5,219 nt of DNA, from NCBI GenBank assembly GCA_964643965.1, contig CAZXVH010000182.1:1-5219 (forward strand), in the 5' to 3' direction. Source of the DNA: GCA-2746795 sp964643965. GTDB lineage: Bacteria > Chloroflexota > Anaerolineae > Promineifilales > Promineifilaceae. Below are positions 1 to 4,964 of the stretch, piece after piece (the stretch's first letter is position 1; the number at the start of each line of letters is the position of its first letter). The position numbers and the translations under genes were made by a program. The notes beneath the pieces are model-generated. The model did not search any database. It saw only the letters and a program-made list of their open reading frames with translations, and was not told the origin of the DNA.

Positions 1-23
1 TCAAGAAAAACCATCATAGAATG

Positions 24-52
24 AAAGCCGGAGAAAATTCTCCGGCTTTTTT
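24..52 (+). terminator. Rho-independent terminator of an upstream unit
   Basis: A perfect 12-bp inverted repeat (24-35 and 38-49, core GCCGGAG/CTCCGGC) is followed by a T run at 47-52, the classic intrinsic terminator on the + strand. The opposite strand has only a short T run, so it points rightward. Frame 1 of the first bases ends in TGA at 22-24 and frame 2 in TAG at 17-19. Either could be the tail of an upstream gene, but too few codons are present to call one. Confidence 0.9.
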
Positions 53-146
53 GTTCGCACAAGAGGCCACCTGACGTGAAACTGAGATTTCAGCGCCGTA
101 ATATCAGGAAACCAGACAATCAAAATCATTTTTAGAAGAGGATAGC
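53..146 (+). promoter_or_regulatory. Leader and probable promoter region of the cytochrome c gene
   Basis: This short gap lies between the terminator and the cytochrome gene, so the gene probably has its own promoter here. TAATAT at 99-104 could be a -10 box, but the best upstream match (TGAAAC, 77-82, 16-bp spacer) is a poor -35. Small nested inverted repeats (CCTGA 70-74 with TCAGG 104-108; CTGA 82-85 with TCAG 90-93) surround it. The ribosome binding site AGAAGAGGA (134-142) sits 4 bases before the ATG. Only the ribosome binding site is convincing. Confidence 0.35.
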
Positions 147-650
147 ATGAAAGGAAATCTGACAAGACGAGAACGAAAAGAGGCGCGGCAGCGTCAAAAG
201 AGAAATAAAAAGATCATATGGGGCGTTGGCATTGTTGCCTTATTGCTTCTAGGCGTCGCCTCCGCGATCTCTTTTAGCTCAGCCCCTTCCTATGCCATCG
301 ATCCTACAAATACACAAACCATCGCCCTGGGAAAAGAAGTCTATGACATTCAATGTGCCAGTTGTCATGGAGCAAACCTGGAAGGGGAAGTAGGTTATGG
401 GCAAGAAAGTGAAGATGGTTTACTCAAAGCGCCGCCGCATGATGAAACCGGCCATACCTGGCATCACAGCAATAGCTTTCTCATCGATTCAATCGAAAAA
501 GGAGGCATCCGTTTGCGAGGAACTGTTAGTGGCACAAGCGCCATGCCTGCTTACGAGAACATTTTAACCCCTGAAGAGATTGGCGCTGTTATCGCCTATA
601 TTCAAAGTACCTGGCCAGAAGATATTTTAGCCCAACAATCAAAACGATAA
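147..650 (+). CDS. Membrane-anchored mono-haem c-type cytochrome
   Basis: This 167-residue protein is a small class I-like cytochrome c that should carry electrons on the outer face of the membrane. A very basic N-terminus (residues 7-22, rich in Arg/Lys) is followed by one hydrophobic helix at about 23-42, which fits an inward N-terminus and an exported haem domain. An SYA/I junction near residue 50 could allow cleavage, so anchor versus signal peptide is open. The haem-binding motif CASCH is at 70-74 and the likely axial Met is M133 in SAMPAY. Between them lies a His-rich stretch (PPHDETGHTWHH, 96-107) that I associate with a subgroup of bacterial cytochromes c. The C-terminal helix (TPEEIGAVIAYIQSTW, 141-156) is typical of the fold. 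The start is supported by AGAAGAGGA upstream. The electron partner is unknown; the nearest redox candidate is the membrane protein at 1305-2513 on the other strand. Its codons look more A/T-rich than those of the genes at the right end. Confidence 0.93.
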   Translation: MKGNLTRRERKEARQRQKRNKKIIWGVGIVALLLLGVASAISFSSAPSYAIDPTNTQTIALGKEVYDIQCASCHGANLEGEVGYGQESEDGLLKAPPHDETGHTWHHSNSFLIDSIEKGGIRLRGTVSGTSAMPAYENILTPEEIGAVIAYIQSTWPEDILAQQSKR

Positions 651-1286
651 GTACAAGAAGCATCCCATCAAAGTTTTTATAAACAAATTCATTGCCCGTA
701 TGAACTTAACATCAACTACCTTGATGCCCTGTCCAATCCAGACCACGAAGAAGCAGTGGCGTTAATTGCCCAACGCTTCTTGACCTCTCAGGCCATCATG
801 CTGGCCTTGCGCGGCGTACCCGGCATTTACTTTCACAGTCTATTCGGCTCCCAAAATTGGGCAGCAGGCGTCGCCCAAACAGGACACAATCGCACCATCA
901 ATCGGCAAAAGCTAACCATAAACGAACTGACCAATGAACTGGAATCGAATAATGGGTTACGAAGCCTTGTCTTTAATGGATACCGAAAACTGCTTCAAGC
1001 ACACACCAGTCATCCAGCCTTTCATCCCAATGGGCGCCAGAAAATTTTGCACTTGCATGAGTCTGTATTTGCCGTACTACGGATAAGTGAAAACGGCCGT
1101 TCTTGGGTTCTCTGCCTACAAAATGTATCTGCTGAAACCATCCAACTCGCACTCAACTTCAACTTTACGCCAACGCCCATTCAAGGCGCAAAAAACCTCA
1201 TCAATGGAAATACATTTCCCATCAACAAGAACCAATGCACCATCACGATGAGACCCTTTACTGCGATATGGTTAACTTCATGCTAA
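651..1286 (+). pseudogene. 5'-truncated GH13_18 sugar phosphorylase remnant (sucrose/glucosylglycerate phosphorylase-like)
   Basis: An open frame of 211 codons starts directly after the cytochrome stop TAA (648-650), in the same frame, and runs to TAA at 1284-1286. Its translation matches the C-terminal third of sucrose-phosphorylase-like enzymes: PYELNINYLDALSNP (from about 696), then SQAIMLALRGVPGIYFHSLFG (787-849), then TGHNRTINRQKL, the substrate-loop region (about 882-915), and a beta-rich C-terminal domain with LCLQNVS (about 1111-1131). Intact enzymes are about 500-590 residues. The (beta/alpha)8 barrel part with the nucleophile Asp, acid/base Glu and transition-state Asp is missing, so catalysis is not expected. 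A GTG at 756 and an ATG at 798 are in frame, but initiation there would give only a fragment. No internal stops or frameshifts are present, so the truncation is recent or the fragment is still translated. Homology probably begins within about 40 bases after the cytochrome stop, marking a rearrangement breakpoint. A chimeric assembly join is the alternative. Confidence 0.82.
1092..1101. repeat. AACGGCCGTT iterated palindrome, copy 1 (exact)
   Basis: Exact copy inside the phosphorylase remnant, read in codon phase 0 as Asn-Gly-Arg. Confidence 0.9.
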
Positions 1287-1304
1287 CACATTACGGTATA
1301 TTCT

Positions 1305-2513
1305 TTAAGCAATCTCCGCCGTTTCTACTCTCGCCATGCCCGCTTTCGTCTTTTGCCACACATCCCAGGCAATCGGGAGCAAAGATAGAATCCACAACAT
1401 GTAAGCCCCGCCATGCAATAAGTTCCTCATTGGCTCGATAAGGATACTGGCCCACAAGAAAATCGCCCCTAAATTTACCAGGGCGAAACTGAGCCAGGTA
1501 CCGCCCAGTTCAGCCTTCTCCTCGCCAAAGAAGAAGCGCTGGTAGAAATAAGGCAAGATGGCATAGCTAAATTGCAGCAGCCAGCCGTAAATCAACGCTT
1601 GCGGTGTGGTGGCCTCTAATGCTTTAGCTGGCATGACGCCTTCGATGCCAAATATAATGAATGGCGCCATGGACAACGGGGCAAACAACCAGAAGTATGA
1701 GGCCAACAAATGGGCGATACCGGGCGTCCAGGCAGCCTTGTCGCCACGAAGAGGTTTTATGGCCAGGACAAGAAGCCAAATAGTGGCTCCCGTATGCAAA
1801 AGTGAACCTATCGCCGCCAACGTTATATTACTTAGCCAGGGACTAAGTACAAGCGCCAATGCGCCCAGCGTAAGCATCCAGAAAATGGGGGTGATCGCTT
1901 TGGAACTGGCTAACGGCCGTTTTGCCCACACCGGATACAAATCTATAAAAAATCCGGCAAAAACCAACGATATGAAACCCCAATTATTGGCGTGGATATG
2001 CACTTCCCCCGCATCCCCCATAATACCCAGGGGTCCCGACCAACCTGTGAACAAGCCCGTGCCAACAAGAATGCCGATCAAGAAAAAGATCAGACCGGAA
2101 ATATAAAACTTACGGCCGTTTTGTGCGCCACTGCTTTTCTCAGATTTCCCCTTGATGCTGGCTAATTGGATGAGCAGCAGCGTCGTCGCTATAAAAATCA
2201 AGGTGCCGCCAGAGATGATGGGCACTTTGCTTACCAGAGGGATGCCGACGAGTAGCAAGATGATGCCGGCATTAAGCGACGCCCAGATATCCCAGCGCAT
2301 TTTGGGACGGGGAACGCCGTGATATTTAGCTGTCAGAATGGGCATCACGCCAAAAACAATTTGCGTGACCACACCGATAGTAATGAAATGAACACGCAGC
2401 CACACCATGCCATTGAACCAAGGTAGTATGCGCCAACTTGAGAATGATGCTGCTAATGCGGCAAATATGGCAACAAACAAATAAAGCAATGCCATTATCA
2501 GATAGGGAATCAT
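1305..2513 (-). CDS. Polytopic NnrS/CcoN-like haem-protein-type membrane protein
   Basis: This 402-residue protein is almost entirely hydrophobic, with about 11-12 predicted helices (for example 4-26, 41-62, 78-95, 100-119, 136-155, 175-195, 206-226, 232-252, 264-290, 305-325, 340-359, 368-385). Histidines fall in or near helices at 42, 172, 174, 240, 268 and 367. The pattern VHIHANNWGFISLVFAG (171-187), and RVHFITIGVVTQIVFGVMP (40-58) in helix 2, resemble haem-binding helices of cbb3 oxidase subunit I-like and NnrS-like proteins. The usual oxidase CuB signatures (HPEVY, paired HH, HxH) are not seen, so this is not a normal terminal oxidase. A role in haem, copper or nitric-oxide handling is inferred. 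The start at 2513 is supported by GGAGA (2521-2525) 7 bases upstream, with a 12-bp palindrome directly next to it. The gene ends 18 bases from the phosphorylase remnant, tail to tail, and no clear shared terminator is visible. It holds two copies of the iterated palindrome. Confidence 0.9.
   Translation of the reverse strand: MIPYLIMALLYLFVAIFAALAASFSSWRILPWFNGMVWLRVHFITIGVVTQIVFGVMPILTAKYHGVPRPKMRWDIWASLNAGIILLLVGIPLVSKVPIISGGTLIFIATTLLLIQLASIKGKSEKSSGAQNGRKFYISGLIFFLIGILVGTGLFTGWSGPLGIMGDAGEVHIHANNWGFISLVFAGFFIDLYPVWAKRPLASSKAITPIFWMLTLGALALVLSPWLSNITLAAIGSLLHTGATIWLLVLAIKPLRGDKAAWTPGIAHLLASYFWLFAPLSMAPFIIFGIEGVMPAKALEATTPQALIYGWLLQFSYAILPYFYQRFFFGEEKAELGGTWLSFALVNLGAIFLWASILIEPMRNLLHGGAYMLWILSLLPIAWDVWQKTKAGMARVETAEIA
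1912..1921. repeat. AACGGCCGTT iterated palindrome, copy 2 (exact)
   Basis: Exact copy inside the minus-strand membrane protein gene, in codon phase 1 (second codon base), contributing to Lys-Arg-Pro-Leu (residues 198-201). Confidence 0.9.
2111..2120. repeat. Iterated palindrome, copy 3 (TACGGCCGTT, one end base changed)
   Basis: Nine of ten bases match. It lies in the same membrane protein gene as copy 2 but in codon phase 0 (Asn-Gly-Arg-Lys, residues 132-135), 199 bases away. Confidence 0.75.
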
Positions 2514-2525
2514 TTAATTTTCTCC

Positions 2526-2537
2526 ACTTGTACAAGT
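2526..2537. promoter_or_regulatory. 12-bp perfect palindrome next to the ribosome binding site (possible operator)
   Basis: ACTTGTACAAGT is a perfect palindrome directly upstream of the GGAGA of the 1305-2513 gene. A bound repressor or an mRNA hairpin here could affect expression. A random 12-bp palindrome is expected about once per window of this size, so position is the main argument. Confidence 0.3.
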
Positions 2538-2670
2538 TTATGGCCTGTCGGCTGACGGTTTTGCCACCCATAACGGCGGTCAAGACACGAACCTCATGCT
2601 GCCATTTGCGTAATAGAATAGCCGTAAACGAATAGTAGCAGTTTGGCAACGGCGTTTATACGATTTTTGT

Positions 2671-2696
2671 CGGATATGGGAACGGAAACACATCCG
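2671..2696. repeat. Imperfect inverted repeat (possible operator)
   Basis: CGGATATG (2671-2678) and CACATCCG (2689-2696) pair at 7 of 8 positions across a 10-base spacer. It lies about 160 bases upstream of the membrane protein start. It may be chance. Confidence 0.2.
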
Positions 2697-2801
2697 CATA
2701 TCGTTCAAAAATTTCATCCGGACCCATCTACTCGAGAAGATGAACGACCGGTCTGCCTCCATGCCAACAGGAAAAGGTCATGAAAAAGGGGGGGGATGAA
2801 A

Positions 2802-2811
2802 CACGGCCGTT
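2802..2811. repeat. Iterated palindrome, copy 4 (CACGGCCGTT, one end base changed)
   Basis: The only copy between genes, 26 bases beyond the stop of the SRPBCC gene. It lacks a following T run and does not extend into a longer stem, so it does not look like a terminator. Confidence 0.7.
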
Positions 2812-2836
2812 TCCGGGCAGGTTGAAATGGGTCCCA

Positions 2837-3277
2837 TCAGGTTGTCTCCACTGTTGTTTTCAACGTTTGCAGCGTTGCTTCCAGCGACTTTTCCAGGAAT
2901 TTAGAGTCGAATAGCTTGAGCAGCCGCGCCATCCAGCCTGATAAGGACTCTTCCGTGGTCACTTTCGTGCCCTGCTGCTGCGCGGCAAACGTCCAGTTGT
3001 GGATGGCAAACATGCCCAGCGAATCACCCGTCCAGCCGATTTGGTGCGGCGCTTCCACTGTATGCAACGTTGACACGATTTTCAATCCCTTTGCCTTCCA
3101 GCGAAAGATCGAGCCGGCAGTCAATCCCCCTTCCAACTGGGCAGCGGTAATGTCAGATTGCCACTGCGGCCACCCTTCAATATTCGTCTGCAAGTTCCAC
3201 ACGTTTTCAAGAGGCGCTTCGATGATAATTTCTTTACGTGCCCACAGCGGGGCCTTGGTATCAACTGTTTTGTTCAT
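2837..3277 (-). CDS. SRPBCC-fold (polyketide cyclase/START-like) protein
   Basis: This 146-residue soluble protein has the look of an SRPBCC ligand-binding domain: an early strand (KEIIIEAPLENVWNLQTNIEGWPQW, 15-39, the typical opening with the W..W pair), a middle set of strands (GSIFRWKAKGLKIVSTLHTVEAPHQIGWTG, 55-84), a strand pair around HNWTFAAQQQGTKVTTEES (93-111), and a C-terminal amphipathic helix (about 113-143) that closes the pocket. The ligand cannot be read from sequence. The start at 3277 is chosen over in-frame upstream extension because GGAG (3284-3287) lies 6 bases before it and because the upstream gene stops there: TAA (3279-3277) and ATG (3277-3275) share one base, TAATG. 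This implies translational coupling in one operon. It carries no copy of the iterated palindrome. Confidence 0.9.
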   Translation of the reverse strand: MNKTVDTKAPLWARKEIIIEAPLENVWNLQTNIEGWPQWQSDITAAQLEGGLTAGSIFRWKAKGLKIVSTLHTVEAPHQIGWTGDSLGMFAIHNWTFAAQQQGTKVTTEESLSGWMARLLKLFDSKFLEKSLEATLQTLKTTVETT

Positions 3278-3960
3278 TATTGTCTCCAGACCAGCATTAA
3301 AATTTTGTTCAAAAGATAGATAACGGCAAAGGCAACGGCCATGTTCACCCGGCCTGTGCTGGCGAGCGCCCAGGTTGCCAGCCCAAACACGGCAATCTCC
3401 AGCAAAAACAGCCATGGCTCATGCAGCCGCATCGCTGACTTTGGCGCCAGCAGCACCCCCCAGACGATGGCAAACAGGATAGGGCTGCCAATGCCCAGCA
3501 GCACTTTCGTCAGGCCAGTTTGCCCTGTTTTGAAACCCCAATAGCCAAAGATGACGAGAATACATAGTTCGAGCAAGAAACGAATGGCTAAATTAATAGA
3601 TTGGATCAGGTTCATGATTTGGTCGTTGAAGTAGCGCACGTGACGAAAAGCGCGATGGTGAGCCATCCACATCAAGCCGATAGCCAAAAAGCTGATGATG
3701 TAACTGAGATAGCGCGGCCATAAACTGATGAGTGCTGCCAGCAGCGCCGCGTTCGAGGCCGTCCCTGGCAGCGGTGGCAGCCGAATCTCCAGCGCCAGCA
3801 GCGTGATGGCAATAGCAAAGACGGCATCGCTAAAGAAGAGTATCCGTTCCAGGCCGCGCTCATCGTCATCCCACTGATTGGTATCGGTAGGCGTTCCTTC
3901 TATTTTGGTGGGATAACGGCCGTTTCCATTTTCCGTAAGAACCTGCTGATTTCGCTTCAT
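3277..3960 (-). CDS. Fusion of TMEM175 (DUF1211) N-terminal half with YrdB-family (DUF2568) domain
   Basis: This 227-residue protein has a polar N-terminal tail (1-36) and about six helices. Residues 37-115 are the start of a TMEM175-type channel: the hallmark RILFFSDAVFAIAITLL (39-55) in helix 1, then helix 2 with WPRYLSYIISFLAIGLMWMAHH (81-102) and FRHVRYFND. TMEM175 proteins are potassium or proton-leak channels whose helix 1 lines the pore. The expected helices 3-6 are not there. From M116 the sequence instead matches the YrdB family: NLAIRFLLELCILVIFGYWGF (123-143), LLGIGSPILFAIVWGVLLAPK (154-174), the helix 182-200, and VNMAVAFAVIYLLNKILMLVWRQ to the end. The 112 residues from M116 are the usual length of a whole YrdB protein, and total helix count equals that of a single TMEM175 unit. 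YrdB function is unknown. The start at 3960 has GAAGGA (3970-3975) upstream. It is the first gene of an operon with the SRPBCC gene. Whether it still conducts ions is unknown. Confidence 0.88.
   Translation of the reverse strand: MKRNQQVLTENGNGRYPTKIEGTPTDTNQWDDDERGLERILFFSDAVFAIAITLLALEIRLPPLPGTASNAALLAALISLWPRYLSYIISFLAIGLMWMAHHRAFRHVRYFNDQIMNLIQSINLAIRFLLELCILVIFGYWGFKTGQTGLTKVLLGIGSPILFAIVWGVLLAPKSAMRLHEPWLFLLEIAVFGLATWALASTGRVNMAVAFAVIYLLNKILMLVWRQ
3915..3924. repeat. AACGGCCGTT iterated palindrome, copy 5 (exact)
   Basis: Exact copy near the 5' end of the TMEM175-YrdB gene, phase 0, encoding Asn-Gly-Arg (residues 13-15) in the unconserved N-terminal tail. Confidence 0.9.
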
Positions 3961-3998
3961 TTCACACCATCCTTCACAAGATTTCTGAACCTGACCCC

Positions 3999-4027
3999 AT
4001 CATACGCCGCCACAAACCATCTGAAAT
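3999..4027 (-). promoter_or_regulatory. Weak candidate promoter for the TMEM175-YrdB/SRPBCC operon
   Basis: Read leftward, TATGAT (4004-3999, five of six matches to a -10 box) follows ATTTCA (4027-4022, three of six matches to a -35) with a 17-bp spacer. It lies about 40 bases before the start codon. Position is plausible; the -35 is poor. Confidence 0.25.
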
Positions 4028-4029
4028 CA

Positions 4030-4065
4030 GCCAAAAGCCTGGTTCCTGTTCCGCCTTTTGGCGGA
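4030..4065. promoter_or_regulatory. Two mutually exclusive hairpins in the divergent control region
   Basis: GCCAAAAG (4030-4037) pairs perfectly with CTTTTGGC (4055-4062), an 8-bp stem with a 17-base loop. TCCGCC (4050-4055) pairs with GGCGGA (4060-4065), a 6-bp stem with a TTTT loop. The two share 4055 and 4060-4062, so only one can form. No T run follows, so neither is an intrinsic terminator. Either could serve in a leader RNA or as a protein site. Confidence 0.4.
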
Positions 4066-4086
4066 GGCGGGCGGCTCTTAGCCAGC

Positions 4087-4097
4087 GTACACTGTAC
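4087..4097. promoter_or_regulatory. GTACA-C-TGTAC dyad (possible operator)
   Basis: Perfect 5-bp arms flank a single central base, upstream of the CPBP operon. The TACA/TGTA halves recall BlaI/MecI-type operators, but the spacing differs. Low weight. Confidence 0.25.
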
Positions 4098-4101
4098 CTT
4101 A

Positions 4102-4125
4102 TCTGGCGTTCCCCACAGCGCCAGA
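4102..4125. promoter_or_regulatory. TCTGGCG/CGCCAGA inverted repeat upstream of the CPBP operon
   Basis: Perfect 7-bp arms (4102-4108 and 4119-4125) are separated by 10 bases, giving arm centres about 17 bases apart, close to 1.5 helix turns. It ends 27 bases before the leader ORF. It could be a dimeric regulator site or an mRNA hairpin. Confidence 0.35.
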
Positions 4126-4152
4126 AACTAAATCTAACGAAAGGAAAAAACC

Positions 4153-4179
4153 ATGTCTACAAAAGGAGATCTATCATGA
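4153..4179 (+). CDS. Possible 8-codon leader ORF coupled to the CPBP gene
   Basis: ATG at 4153 is preceded by AAGGAA (4141-4146) at 6-base spacing and reads MSTKGDLS before TGA at 4177-4179. That stop overlaps the CPBP start codon as ATGA (4176-4179). The strong AGGAG (4164-4168) for the CPBP gene lies inside the mini-ORF. Ribosomes finishing it would restart on the CPBP gene. The mini-ORF may act only as a translational enhancer, or it may be a chance ATG. Confidence 0.35.
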   Translation: MSTKGDLS

Positions 4180-4964
4180 CCACTCAAACCAATTTCAGCC
4201 AACAAATCCCAGAGCGATGGTTGGCAACGGCCGTTCTCAACCAATTTCAACAGCACCCAATCCGCTCAGCCATCGCCCTCTTCGCGCTTGACTTACTGCT
4301 AAGCGTACTGTCCGCCGTGATCATCCAATCCCTGCTGCCCCAGGCCGACGCTCCCTTCATCGTCATGTGTGTCTTGGCTGTGGCCATTACCGGCTTGTTG
4401 ACCGTGCTGCACTGGTGGCGCGAAGTGGGCTTCAATGCCCCTGCTCAGTGGCGCAGTTTACGGCTGTTGTGGCTGCCCGCCGTGGTGGCTGTTGTGCTGC
4501 CGCTTTTAGGGGGTGTGCAAGGGTTGCCGGCGAAAACGGCCGTTTACTTCATTGTCGGCTACCTGCTTACGGGCTACATGGAAGAAACATGGGTGCGTGG
4601 CTTGATTCTGCGCGTGCTGCAGCCCATCGGCCCCGTGCGCGCTGTGCTCATTTCTGCTCTGCTCTTCGCCCTGCTGCACAGCGCCAACTTCCTATTCCGC
4701 GACCCGGCCATTGTGCTGGCCCAAATGGTGGGCGCCTTCTGCTTTGGCGTCGCTTTTGCCGCACTACGCCTGCGCACCAACACCATCTGGTTTCTCATCA
4801 TCTTACACATGCTGCACGACCTGTTTCTACACATCACCGCTTTTCCCGTCATTCCGCTGGATGTCGTGCAAGATACGATCTTGTTGATCTACGGCCTCTA
4901 TCTGCTGCGTGATCTGCGCCAACCGCAAACGGTCACGCCCGTCGCTCAGGAATTGGTATCATGA
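4176..4964 (+). CDS. CPBP family intramembrane metalloprotease
   Basis: This 262-residue protein has about eight membrane helices (roughly 31-53, 60-80, 95-113, 121-135, 154-172, 180-198, 203-221, 228-245), the normal size for the CPBP/ABI (CAAX protease-like) family. The conserved motifs are present: EETWVR (136-141, the EExxxR motif with catalytic Glu), FALLH (164-168, motif 2 with the metal-ligand His) and HMLHD (211-215, HxxxD in place of the common HxxxN/D motif). An active glutamate-type membrane protease is therefore plausible. Bacterial members act in peptide processing, bacteriocin immunity or envelope signalling; the substrate here is unknown. The start at 4176 is backed by AGGAG at 7-base spacing. 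Its stop overlaps the start of the response regulator (ATGA, 4961-4964), so the two are co-translated. It contains two exact copies of the iterated palindrome, both in phase 2 as Thr-Ala-Val. Confidence 0.93.
   Translation: MTTQTNFSQQIPERWLATAVLNQFQQHPIRSAIALFALDLLLSVLSAVIIQSLLPQADAPFIVMCVLAVAITGLLTVLHWWREVGFNAPAQWRSLRLLWLPAVVAVVLPLLGGVQGLPAKTAVYFIVGYLLTGYMEETWVRGLILRVLQPIGPVRAVLISALLFALLHSANFLFRDPAIVLAQMVGAFCFGVAFAALRLRTNTIWFLIILHMLHDLFLHITAFPVIPLDVVQDTILLIYGLYLLRDLRQPQTVTPVAQELVS
4226..4235. repeat. AACGGCCGTT iterated palindrome, copy 6 (exact)
   Basis: Exact copy in the CPBP gene, phase 2, encoding Thr-Ala-Val (residues 18-20). Confidence 0.9.
4535..4544. repeat. AACGGCCGTT iterated palindrome, copy 7 (exact)
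   Basis: Exact copy in the CPBP gene, phase 2, encoding Thr-Ala-Val (residues 121-123), 309 bases from copy 6. Confidence 0.9.

Larger units (their letters stand above)
2514..2836. other. Gene-free stretch between two minus-strand genes
   Basis: These 323 bases hold no convincing gene. Short open frames on the minus strand (for example 2580-2762) lack a ribosome binding site and recognisable motifs. The stretch should contain the promoter of the membrane protein gene at its left end and the end of the SRPBCC operon at its right, but I see no good -35/-10 pair and no intrinsic terminator. It holds the 12-bp palindrome at 2526-2537, near-misses of the iterated decamer (CAACGGCGTT, 2647-2656), an imperfect dyad (2671-2678 with 2689-2696), a G8 run at 2788-2795, an iterated-palindrome copy at 2802-2811 and ATGGGTCCCAT at 2827-2837. 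Confidence 0.6.

Noticed and set aside
756..1286. A free-standing 176-residue protein starting at GTG 756
   Set aside because: Phosphorylase homology continues upstream of this codon to at least 696, so the GTG is an internal codon of a truncated gene.
2326..2762. Minus-strand open frames of 107 and 60 codons upstream of the membrane protein gene
   Set aside because: They overlap that gene's start or lack a ribosome binding site, and their translations show no recognisable domain.
2798..2813. Terminator at the end of the SRPBCC operon formed by the iterated palindrome copy
   Set aside because: The stem does not extend beyond the decamer core and no T run follows on the minus strand.
3277..3415. 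Longer N-terminus for the SRPBCC protein (start at 3415)
   Set aside because: It would overlap the end of the TMEM175-YrdB gene; the ATG at 3277 has a good ribosome binding site and the TAATG junction.
4087..4097. BlaI/MecI operator
   Set aside because: The TACA and TGTA halves are one base apart, unlike known sites, and no BlaI-type regulator is in the window.
4367..4912. 181-codon open frame on the + strand inside the CPBP gene
   Set aside because: It lies within the well-supported CPBP protease in another frame, and its Arg/Ala/His-rich composition is typical of a shadow.
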